DNA of 64,000 nt, taken from NCBI GenBank assembly GCA_002083525.1, contig LWDM01000012.1:69694-133693 (forward strand), written 5' to 3'. The notes under the pieces were generated by a model. It saw nothing but the letters and a program-made list of their open reading frames with translations, did no database searches and had not been told where the DNA came from. Positions within the stretch are counted from its first letter, which is position 1, and the number at the start of each line of letters is the position of its first letter. Made by a program: the position numbers and the translations under genes. This stretch comes from Proteobacteria bacterium SG_bin9. GTDB lineage: Bacteria > Pseudomonadota > Alphaproteobacteria > Rhizobiales > Xanthobacteraceae. Positions 19,933 through 29,422 of the stretch are shown here, one piece after another.

Positions 19933-20391
19933 ATGGTGGATGCACGGCAACCTGTGATGACCGGCGGCTGCCAATGCGGCGCGGTGCGCTTTGCCATCTA
20001 CGCAAAGCCGGCACGCCTTAGCCTGTGTCATTGCCGGATGTGCCAGAAGGCTGGCGGCAGCCCATTTCTCGCGCTCGCCGACGTGCCGCATGGCGACCAC
20101 GCCTGGACACGCGGCAAGCCCGGCACCTTCCGCTCGTCGAACACCGCCGAGCGCGATTTCTGTCCGGCCTGCGGCACGCCGCTGAGCTACCGCGCCACCG
20201 GTGGCGAGTACATCGAACTCACCATGGGTAGCTTCGATCGTCCGCAGGACCTCACACCGGCCTACACCACCGGGACCGAAGCCAAGCTTGCATGGGTCGA
20301 TCACATCGGCACTTTGCCGGGCAAGACGACAGAAGAGCTCTGGGAGCTGAAGGACTTTGTCAGCCACCAGCATCCGGATCATGATACATAA
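19933..20391 (+). CDS. GFA family zinc protein (CENP-V/GFA domain)
   Basis: A 152-residue protein with the GFA domain, a zinc-sulfur fold found in the glutathione-dependent formaldehyde-activating enzyme and relatives. The metal cysteines are visible as GGCQCGAVRF, LCHCRMCQKAGGSPF and FCPACGTPL. Most family members have unknown activity. It starts 4 bases after mutA and ends 19 bases before scpA, so it is co-transcribed with both mutase subunits. That position suggests a function linked to propionate or CoA thioester metabolism, but nothing in the sequence proves it. Confidence 0.88.
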   Translation: MVDARQPVMTGGCQCGAVRFAIYAKPARLSLCHCRMCQKAGGSPFLALADVPHGDHAWTRGKPGTFRSSNTAERDFCPACGTPLSYRATGGEYIELTMGSFDRPQDLTPAYTTGTEAKLAWVDHIGTLPGKTTEELWELKDFVSHQHPDHDT

Positions 20392-20410
20392 GAATGACAA
20401 GAGCCGAGCC

Positions 20411-22570
<2,160 letters not shown>

Positions 22571-22579
22571 CTGCAAGCT

Positions 22580-22630
22580 GATTGCGCCAACCAAATTTGG
22601 TTACGCAATCATTTGCTGCGCAGCATTTTT
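22580..22630 (+). repeat. Two inverted repeats between scpA and tctC
   Basis: First element (22580-22610): GATTGCG and CGCAATC arms enclose the perfect 14-bp palindrome AACCAAATTTGGTT. Second element (22614-22630): palindrome TGCTGCGCAGCA followed by five T. The pair could be the scpA terminator; the first alone also looks like an operator for the transporter genes. Confidence 0.5.
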
Positions 22631-22646
22631 ACGCGCCGACTCGTTC

Positions 22647-22676
22647 TTGCGAGCCCGCAAAAAACTTGCCTAGAAT
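22647..22676 (+). promoter_or_regulatory. Possible sigma-70 promoter of tctCBA
   Basis: TTGCGA (22647-22652) and TAGAAT (22671-22676) are spaced by 18 bases, about 50 bases before the tctC start. A small hairpin (GCGCAGG/CCTGCGC, 22690-22709) lies in the untranslated leader between the promoter and the GGGAGAG ribosome site. Confidence 0.4.
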
Positions 22677-22724
22677 GTCTCCCATAAGAGCGCAGGAGTT
22701 CACCTGCGCCACGGGAGAGACGCC

Positions 22725-23720
22725 ATGGTCAGGATTACGCGCCGCGCCTTCGCGGCTTCGAGTGCTGCTGTCGCTGCGAGCGCCGGACTTGGACTGAAGC
22801 CTGCCTTCTCGCAAGAGAATTATCCCAACCGTCCGATTCAGCTGATCTGCCCGTGGGGCGCCGGCGGCGGAACGGACGCAACCGCGCGCATCGTCGGCGG
22901 CTTGCTGGAAAAGGAATTCGGCCAGCCCGTCAACGTCGTCAATCGCACCGGCGGTTCCGGCGTCGTCGGCCACTCAGCCATCGCGACCGCCAATCCGGAC
23001 GGCTACACCATCGGCATCATCACCGTCGAAATCGCGATGATGCACTGGGCTGGTCTCACCGAGCTGACGCCGAAGAACTACACGCCGCTGGCGCTGATGA
23101 ACGAGGACCCGCCGGGTATCCACGTGAAGGCGGATGCGCCGTACAAGACCGTGAAAGACCTCGCCGATGCAATCAAGGCGGCGCCTCCGGGCAAGTTCAA
23201 GGCGTCGGGCACCGGTCAGGGCGGCATCTGGCATCTGGCGCTGGTCGGCTGGATGCAAGCGATGGGCCTGCCGCCGAACCAGGTCGCCTGGGTGCCGTCG
23301 AACGGCGCCGCGCCCGGCATGCAGGACCTCGCCGCCGGCGGCATCGATATGTGCACCTGTTCGATCCCCGAGGCGCGCGCCATGATCGACGCAGGCAAGA
23401 CGCGGGCCCTTGCGGTGATGTCGCCGAAGCGGGCGGCCATCTTCCCGGACGTGCCGACGCTGAAGGAAGCGATGAACATCGACTACTCGACCGGCGCATG
23501 GCGCGGCTTTGCGGGGCCGAAAGGCCTGCCGCAGCCGATCGCCAACAAGCTGACGGCGACGATGAAGAAGATTTACGAGTCGAAGGAGTACAACGAGTTC
23601 ATGAGTTCGCGCGGCTTCGGCACCGTCTGGAACGATGCCGCCGGCTACGCCAGCTTCATGGACAACAGCGATCGCCAGATGGGCGAAGCGATGAAGGCCG
23701 CGGGGATCGCCAAGACCTGA
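22725..23720 (+). CDS. tctC: Tripartite tricarboxylate transporter solute-binding protein (Bug/TctC)
   Basis: Periplasmic receptor of a TctCBA importer for organic di- or tricarboxylates and similar acids. The 331 residues start with a Tat-like signal (RITRRAFAASSAAVAASAG), so it may be exported folded. The mature protein has the Bug landmarks YPNRPIQLICPWGAGGGTD and, in the second domain, AAPGMQDLAAGGID. It leads a compact operon with tctB and tctA. Ligand unknown. The location next to methylmalonyl-CoA mutase hints at a compound degraded through propionyl- or succinyl-CoA (inference). Confidence 0.93.
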   Translation: MVRITRRAFAASSAAVAASAGLGLKPAFSQENYPNRPIQLICPWGAGGGTDATARIVGGLLEKEFGQPVNVVNRTGGSGVVGHSAIATANPDGYTIGIITVEIAMMHWAGLTELTPKNYTPLALMNEDPPGIHVKADAPYKTVKDLADAIKAAPPGKFKASGTGQGGIWHLALVGWMQAMGLPPNQVAWVPSNGAAPGMQDLAAGGIDMCTCSIPEARAMIDAGKTRALAVMSPKRAAIFPDVPTLKEAMNIDYSTGAWRGFAGPKGLPQPIANKLTATMKKIYESKEYNEFMSSRGFGTVWNDAAGYASFMDNSDRQMGEAMKAAGIAKT

Positions 23721-23745
23721 TATTTGAAGGCCTGACGGCTTCGCC

Positions 23746-24240
23746 ATGCGCCTGTCGGACAAGATCACCGGATCGTTCCTGATCGTGCTCGGGGCGCTCG
23801 CCGCCTATGGCGGGTCCCGCCTGCCGCCCGTGCCCGGCCAGCAGGTCGGGCCGAACGTGTTTCCGTTGATCATCGGCTTTGCGCTTATCGCCTGCGGCAT
23901 GATGATCGCGCTCGGCATCGGCCGCAAGTTCGAGGAAGAGGCCGAGGCGGAGTTGGCCGCGATCGAAGGTCCGCAGGCGACATCGGAGAGCAAAGGGCCA
24001 CTGTTCGGCCTGCGCGTGCTGCTGCCACCAGCATTGCTGATCTTCTACGTCGTCGGCGTCGAGAAACTCGGCTTCATCCCGGCGGCGGCGATCATCACCT
24101 TCATCACCTCGCTCGCGCTCGGCGCGCGGCTGCGGCTCGCAATCCCCGTCGCCATCCTCGCGCCGATCGGCGCGCACCTCGTCTTCTACAAATTGCTGCG
24201 GGTGCCGTTGCCCGCCGGCCTGCTGCCGATGCCCTGGTGA
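23746..24240 (+). CDS. tctB: Tripartite tricarboxylate transporter small permease TctB
   Basis: Small inner-membrane subunit of the TTT transporter. Its 164 residues have four hydrophobic segments (about 6-24, 40-56, 86-104, 110-155 as a pair), with the typical GPNVFPLIIGFALIACG motif in the second. It lies between tctC (25-base gap) and tctA (3-base gap). Confidence 0.9.
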   Translation: MRLSDKITGSFLIVLGALAAYGGSRLPPVPGQQVGPNVFPLIIGFALIACGMMIALGIGRKFEEEAEAELAAIEGPQATSESKGPLFGLRVLLPPALLIFYVVGVEKLGFIPAAAIITFITSLALGARLRLAIPVAILAPIGAHLVFYKLLRVPLPAGLLPMPW

Positions 24241-24243
24241 CGC

Positions 24244-25755
24244 ATGGCGACGTTCCTTGAAGCGCTGCGGCTCGTTTTTGCCACCGACGTCCTGATCGCG
24301 ATTTTCGCCGCGTCGATCTACGGCCTTGTCGTCGGCTCGCTGCCCGGGCTGTCGGCGACCATGGCAACCGCGCTGCTCGTGCCGGTGACGTTCTATCTCT
24401 CACCCATCGCGGCCGTCGCGACCATCGTGTCGGCCTCGGCCATGGCGATCTTCTCCGGCGATATTCCGGGCGCGCTGCTGCGCATTCCCGGCACGCCCGC
24501 CTCGGCCGCCTACACCGACGAAGCCTATGCCATGACGCGCAAGGGCCAGGCCGAACTGGCGCTCGGCGCCGGCGTCTGGTTCAGCGCCATCGGCGGCATC
24601 GCCGGCACCATTTCGCTGATGGCGCTGGCGCCGCCGCTTGCCGACATCGCGCTGCGCTTCTCGACATTTGAATACTTCTGGCTCGCCGTGCTCGGACTGA
24701 TGTGTGCGACGCTGGTCGCACGCTCGTCGCCGGTGAAAGCCATCGCCAGCATGCTGCTCGGACTGCTGATCGCCTGTGTCGGCATGGAGAACCCCGGCGG
24801 CGTTCCGCGCTTCACCTTCGGCCTCACAGATTTACTCGGCGGCATCGAACCGATCCCGGCGCTGGTCGGTGTGTTCGCCGTGTCGGAAGTGATGCGCGCG
24901 ATGCTCTCGCCCGATCCGCCGCCGCTGCCGCGCCGCAAGTTCGGCAGCATCCTTGCAGGTCAACTCGCACTGACGAAGAAATACTGGCTGCCGATGACCC
25001 GCGGCAACATCGTCGGCATCATCATCGGCGTGCTGCCGGGCGCGGGCGCGGACATGGCGGCGTGGGTCAGCTACGCCATGTCGAAGCGCTTCTCGAAGGA
25101 AAAAGAGAAGTTCGGCACCGGGCACGTCGAGGGTCTCGTCGAGGCCGGCGCCAGCAACAATGCGAGCCTCGCCTCGGGCTGGGTGCCGGCGCTGCTGTTC
25201 GGCGTGCCCGGCGACACCATCACGGCGATCGCCATCGGCGTGCTCTACATGAAGGGCCTCAACCCCGGCCCGACGCTCTTCACCGAGAAGGCGTCGAGCA
25301 TGTACGCCATCTACATCATGTTCATCATGGCCAACATCATCATGATCCCGCTCGGGATCATCATGATCCGCGCCGCTGGTTATGTGCTGCGCGCGCCACG
25401 CTCCGCCGTGATGCCGGTGATCATGCTCTGCTGCGCCGTCGGCTCGTTCGCCACCGGCAACAGCCTGTTCGCGGTGCTGACCGTCGCCGCCTTCGGCGTC
25501 ATCGGCTACGTGATGGAGGCCAACGGCTACCCGGTCGCCGCCATGGTGCTCGGCATCGTTATGGGCACCATGGTTGAGCAGAGCTTCGTCACGTCGCTGA
25601 TCAAGTCCGACGGCAGCATTTTGCCGTTCTTCGAGCGGCCGGTGTCGGCGGTGCTGGCCTCGCTCGCCATCGGCGCGCTGATGTGGCCGGTGCTGTTCTG
25701 GATCTGGCGGCGGACGACGGGCAAGGCACCGAAGGCTGCAACCGCAGGCGAATGA
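24244..25755 (+). CDS. tctA: Tripartite tricarboxylate transporter large permease TctA
   Basis: Large 12-TM subunit of the TTT importer, 503 residues, the usual length. Family marks include GLVVGSLPGLSATMATALLVPVT near the N-terminus, the SGDIPGALLRIPGTPAS loop and the repeat-like second half LPGAGADMAAWVSY and LFGVPGDTITAIAIGVLYMKGL. It completes the tctCBA operon. The next gene, meaB, begins 75 bases later on the same strand, so one transcript may reach it. Confidence 0.95.
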   Translation: MATFLEALRLVFATDVLIAIFAASIYGLVVGSLPGLSATMATALLVPVTFYLSPIAAVATIVSASAMAIFSGDIPGALLRIPGTPASAAYTDEAYAMTRKGQAELALGAGVWFSAIGGIAGTISLMALAPPLADIALRFSTFEYFWLAVLGLMCATLVARSSPVKAIASMLLGLLIACVGMENPGGVPRFTFGLTDLLGGIEPIPALVGVFAVSEVMRAMLSPDPPPLPRRKFGSILAGQLALTKKYWLPMTRGNIVGIIIGVLPGAGADMAAWVSYAMSKRFSKEKEKFGTGHVEGLVEAGASNNASLASGWVPALLFGVPGDTITAIAIGVLYMKGLNPGPTLFTEKASSMYAIYIMFIMANIIMIPLGIIMIRAAGYVLRAPRSAVMPVIMLCCAVGSFATGNSLFAVLTVAAFGVIGYVMEANGYPVAAMVLGIVMGTMVEQSFVTSLIKSDGSILPFFERPVSAVLASLAIGALMWPVLFWIWRRTTGKAPKAATAGE

Positions 25756-25830
25756 TTCGCGCACAGGCTTGCGGCACTCACCCAGCCGCAACCCCTCGCC
25801 CCTGACGGCCATCCGTTGTAAACGGACCGC

Positions 25831-26826
25831 ATGAGTTCCCGGACGGCCAAACCCGACGTCAAAACCCTCGCCAAGGATATCCGCTCGGGCAGCCGCGCCG
25901 CGCTCGCCCGTGCCATCACGCTCATCGAGAGCCGCCGTGCCGACCATCAGGCGCAGGCCCGTGACCTCGTCCAGGCGCTGCTGCCGTCGGCCGGCAAGGC
26001 CTTCCGTATCGGCATCACCGGCTCACCCGGCGTCGGGAAATCGACCACCATCGACACGCTCGGCATGTTCCTGATCGAGCAAGGCCACAAGGTTGCGGTG
26101 CTGGCTGTCGACCCGTCGTCCGCGCGCACCGGCGGTTCGATCCTTGGCGACAAGACGCGCATGGCGCGGCTTTCGGCCGAGGATAGCGCGTTCATCCGCC
26201 CCTCACCGTCCTCCGGCACGCTCGGCGGCGTTGCCGCGCGCACGCGCGAGGCGATGCTGCTGTGTGAGGCCGCGGCGTTCGACGTGGTGCTGGTGGAGAC
26301 CGTCGGCATCGGCCAGTCGGAAACCGCCGTCTGCGACATGACGGACTTCTTCCTCGCGCTGATGCTGCCGGGCGGCGGCGACGAGCTGCAGGGCATCAAG
26401 AAGGGCCTCGTCGAGCTCGCCGACATGATCGCAATCAACAAGGCCGACGGCGACAACCTCAAGCGCGCGCAGATGACCGCTGCCGACTATCGCTCGGCGC
26501 TGCACATCCTTAGCCCCCGTTCCGAACACTGGCATCCGCCGGTGATCACCTACTCCGGCCTCACCGGCGACGGCATCGCGCCGTTGTGGGAAAAAGTCGT
26601 CGCCCATCGGAAAGCAATGGTCGCCTCCGGCGATTTCGAGACGCGCCGCCGCGAGCAGCAGGTGAAGTGGATGTGGTCGATGTTCGAACAGACCATGATG
26701 GGCCGGCTGCGCGCCGACGCCACCACCCGCACCAAAGTCCGTCAGACCGAAACCGCCGTTGCCGACGGCCGCATGACTCCGGCTGTCGGCGCCGAAGCGC
26801 TCGCCGCGTTGCTGGACAAGACATGA
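25831..26826 (+). CDS. meaB: Methylmalonyl-CoA mutase-associated GTPase MeaB
   Basis: G3E GTPase that gates cobalamin loading and protects or reactivates methylmalonyl-CoA mutase. The 331 residues hold the P-loop GITGSPGVGKST (about 62-73), the switch and base-recognition regions (AVDPSSARTGGSILGDKTRM, VETVGIGQSE) and the guanine motif NKADGD. The C-terminal helical part mediates dimers. Its stop overlaps the pcp start (ATGA). It is separated from the mutase by tctCBA, but all run in one direction. Confidence 0.96.
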   Translation: MSSRTAKPDVKTLAKDIRSGSRAALARAITLIESRRADHQAQARDLVQALLPSAGKAFRIGITGSPGVGKSTTIDTLGMFLIEQGHKVAVLAVDPSSARTGGSILGDKTRMARLSAEDSAFIRPSPSSGTLGGVAARTREAMLLCEAAAFDVVLVETVGIGQSETAVCDMTDFFLALMLPGGGDELQGIKKGLVELADMIAINKADGDNLKRAQMTAADYRSALHILSPRSEHWHPPVITYSGLTGDGIAPLWEKVVAHRKAMVASGDFETRRREQQVKWMWSMFEQTMMGRLRADATTRTKVRQTETAVADGRMTPAVGAEALAALLDKT

Positions 26827-27464
26827 GCGAGCCGCTGCGGGTCCTCATCACTGGCTTCGGTCCCTTTCCCGGCGCGCCCTGGAATCCGACGCAGGCGCTG
26901 GTGCAGCGGCTGGTGAAATTGCGGCGGCCTGCGTTCTCGGACGTGGCGCTCACGGGCCACATCTTTCCGGTGACCTATGGCGGCGTCGACTGGCAGCTCG
27001 CCGAGCAGCTGGCCGTGGTGAAGCCGCACGCGCTCCTCATGTTCGGCCTTGCCGGCCGCACCAAGCACGTGCGGATCGAGACGCGCGCCCGCAACACCAT
27101 CTCAACGCGCTGGCCGGCCGCCGACGGCAGCTATGCGGCCGCCAACGTCATCGCGGCAGCGCGCGATGCGCTGCCGTTCGGTCCGCACACGACGGCCCTG
27201 CTCCGCCGTGCCTGCGGCAGCGGCATCGACGCGCGGCTGTCCCGCAATGCCGGAAGCTACCTCTGCAATTACCTGAGCTGGCGCGGCATCGAGGCGACGC
27301 AGCAGCCGGAGGGCCCGCGCGTCGCCTCCTTCATCCATGTGCCGCTGATCCCCCGCTCGTCCATCCACCGCCGCAAAGGCGCGCGCGGCATCGTGCTCGA
27401 GGAACTGGTGGATGCCGGCGAAGCCATGCTGATGGCGATGGTTAAGGCCGCACGGCGGGGTTAA
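26823..27464 (+). CDS. pcp: Pyroglutamyl-peptidase I (C15 family)
   Basis: Cysteine peptidase removing N-terminal pyroglutamate from peptides. The 213 residues begin with LITGFGPFPGAPWNPT, typical of C15. Candidate catalytic residues are Glu86 (HVRIETRARN), Cys148 (NAGSYLCNYLSW) and His172 (ASFIHVPLIP). The Glu region deviates from the usual G-R-x-x-I-x-x-E-R spacing, so it belongs to a diverged branch. ATG 26823 overlaps the meaB stop. A functional link to MeaB is not evident. Confidence 0.85.
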   Translation: MSEPLRVLITGFGPFPGAPWNPTQALVQRLVKLRRPAFSDVALTGHIFPVTYGGVDWQLAEQLAVVKPHALLMFGLAGRTKHVRIETRARNTISTRWPAADGSYAAANVIAAARDALPFGPHTTALLRRACGSGIDARLSRNAGSYLCNYLSWRGIEATQQPEGPRVASFIHVPLIPRSSIHRRKGARGIVLEELVDAGEAMLMAMVKAARRG

Positions 27465-27540
27465 CCACCCGCCCATTAATCATCGCATTCACGCGATCGC
27501 GTTCAGGCCGTTGCCACCTTTCTGCGTTATCGGTTTTGGG

Positions 27541-28908
27541 ATGGACCTCAAACGGCGCGATCTTCTTAACGCCTCGATGGCCGGCCTCGCCGCCGGAGCC
27601 ATCGTCACGCCCGCGAACGCGCAGTCCGCGCCATTGCCCTCCGCGCTTGGCCGCGATGCCGCGCAATACGGCGTGCGCCCAAATTCGCCCGACGACCAGA
27701 CCCGCGTGCTTCAGCGCGCCATCGACGACGCCACCCGCGCACAGGTGCCGTTGGCGCTGCCGCCGGGCACCTATCGCATCGGCACGCTGCGCCTGCCCGC
27801 TGGTGCGCAGATCACCGGCGTGCGCGGCGCGACCAAACTCGTCTCTACCGGCCCCAACTCCATGCTGCTCGGCGAAGGCGCGGGCGGCGTGTCGATCACC
27901 AACATCGTGCTCGACGGCCGCAACATCCGCCTGCCCGACCGGCGCGGCCTCATTCATCTGCTTTCCGGCCGCAACGTCCGCATCGCCGACTGCGAAGTCA
28001 TCGGCAGCGGCGGCAACGGCATCTGGCTGGAGCAGACCTCCGGCGAAGTCCGCAACAACGTCATCCGCGACATCTTCACCACCGGCGTCGTGTCCTTCGA
28101 TGCGATCGGGTTGCTGGTCGCGCAGAACACCATCGTCGGCACGTCCGACAACGGCATCGAAATCCTGCGCACGACCATCGGCGACGACGGCTCGCTGGTG
28201 ATCGACAACCGCATCGAGGACATCAAGGCCGGCCCCGGCGGTTCGGGCCAGCATGGCAACGCCATCAACGCTTTCCGCGCGGCCAACGTCATCGTCCAGG
28301 GCAATCGCATCCGGAATTGCGATTACTCCGCGGTGCGTGGCAACTCAGCCTCCAACATCCAGATTACCGGCAACAGCGTCAGTGGCGTCCGTGAGGTCGC
28401 GCTTTATTCGGAGTTTGCGTTCGAAGGCGCGGTCATTGCCAACAACACGGTCGACGGCGCCGCCGTCGGCGTCTCGGTCTGCAATTTCAACGAAGGCGGC
28501 CGCATGGCCGTCGTGCAGGGCAACCTGATCCGCAACCTGCTGCCGAAGCGGCCGATCGGCACCGCACCCGACGACGATGCCGGGATCGGCATCTACATCG
28601 AGGCGGACACCACCGTCACCGGCAACGTCATCGAGAACGCACCGTCGTTCGGCATGATCGCCGGCTGGGGCAAGTACATGCGCGACGTCGCCATCACCGG
28701 CAACGTGGTGCGCAACGCCTTCATCGGCATCGGCGTGTCGGTGATGCCGGGCGCGGGCTCGGCGCTCGTCAACAACAACATGATCTCAGGAACGCCGCGC
28801 GGCGCTGTGGTCGGCCTCGACCATGCCAAAGCCGTCACCGGCGACCTCACTGCGGCGGGTGCATCGCGCTTCGCCCAGGTCGTGATCGGAACGAACGCCG
28901 TCCGCTAA
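27541..28908 (+). CDS. TIGR03808 family Tat-exported right-handed beta-helix protein
   Basis: Exported protein of 455 residues. The N-terminus MDLKRRDLLNASMAGLAAG is a twin-arginine signal, with cleavage probably after TPANAQ. The remainder consists of about 15 short repeats with N-x-I and G-N-x-I patterns (for example ITGNSVSG, IANNTVDG, VQGNLIRN), the mark of a right-handed parallel beta-helix such as pectin lyases and polysaccharide-binding proteins. This is the TIGR03808 family, of unknown function. Glycan binding or cleavage is plausible from the fold only. It overlaps the convergent TIGR03809-like gene by 4 bases. Confidence 0.9.
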   Translation: MDLKRRDLLNASMAGLAAGAIVTPANAQSAPLPSALGRDAAQYGVRPNSPDDQTRVLQRAIDDATRAQVPLALPPGTYRIGTLRLPAGAQITGVRGATKLVSTGPNSMLLGEGAGGVSITNIVLDGRNIRLPDRRGLIHLLSGRNVRIADCEVIGSGGNGIWLEQTSGEVRNNVIRDIFTTGVVSFDAIGLLVAQNTIVGTSDNGIEILRTTIGDDGSLVIDNRIEDIKAGPGGSGQHGNAINAFRAANVIVQGNRIRNCDYSAVRGNSASNIQITGNSVSGVREVALYSEFAFEGAVIANNTVDGAAVGVSVCNFNEGGRMAVVQGNLIRNLLPKRPIGTAPDDDAGIGIYIEADTTVTGNVIENAPSFGMIAGWGKYMRDVAITGNVVRNAFIGIGVSVMPGAGSALVNNNMISGTPRGAVVGLDHAKAVTGDLTAAGASRFAQVVIGTNAVR

Positions 28909-29204
28909 ATTCCGACTGACGGCAGCAGTTCGGTCGAAACGTTGGCCACCGGCTGCAGATCCGCGTATCTGAGAAGCCCATCCACGTCAGCGACCCGGCT
29001 TCCTGTGAGCGGCTCCAGCTTGCGCCAAGCCTCGACCGCCCGCTTGGCGTCGCGGACGTTGTCGACGAAGGCTTGCTCGGTGTGATAGCGCCGCCAGCGC
29101 CCGCTTTCGTAAAGCTCGTTCAGATACTCAAGACGCTGTTCAGCCAATTCCCGCCAGCGGCTCACAAGGGCGAGCTGTCTGGCCAAGTCTTTATCGCGCG
29201 TCAT
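28905..29204 (-). CDS. TIGR03809-like small helical protein
   Basis: A 99-residue soluble protein of unknown function that is probably all helical (RWRELAEQRLEYLNELYESGRWRRYH and EQAFVDNVRDAKRAVEAWRKL regions, rich in Arg, Glu and Trp). The ATG at 29204 gives MTRDKDLARQLALVSRW; the frame could extend to 29240 but without support. I recall TIGR03809 as the small family whose genes neighbour TIGR03808, which fits this tail-to-tail pair whose ends overlap by 4 bases. Confidence 0.7.
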   Translation of the reverse strand: MTRDKDLARQLALVSRWRELAEQRLEYLNELYESGRWRRYHTEQAFVDNVRDAKRAVEAWRKLEPLTGSRVADVDGLLRYADLQPVANVSTELLPSVGI

Positions 29205-29374
29205 CAAATGGAAGTCCGTGTGAGAGGAACGGACGCACACGCAACTTACGAATCAAGGATTGCAACTACCTATTGTGTGGAAAACCGGAACCCTGTCCAG
29301 CGCGTTCGTTGACAGTGCGCGCGGCCGCGCGGTTGGCAACAGCTTGTCCACACACTCATGCACAACCGGAAAAC

Positions 29375-29406
29375 AGAAAGGCCGGCCCTTGCAGGCCGGC
29401 CTTTCT
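29375..29406 (-). terminator. Strong terminator for the cytochrome c/DUF4384 gene
   Basis: A perfect 13-bp stem (29375-29387 with 29394-29406) around a 6-base loop. On the minus strand it is followed by CTGTTTTCC. It lies 17 bases after the cytochrome stop at 29423 and marks the end of the caspase-cluster transcript. Confidence 0.85.
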
Positions 29407-29422
29407 CTTTGGATTGCAGTGC

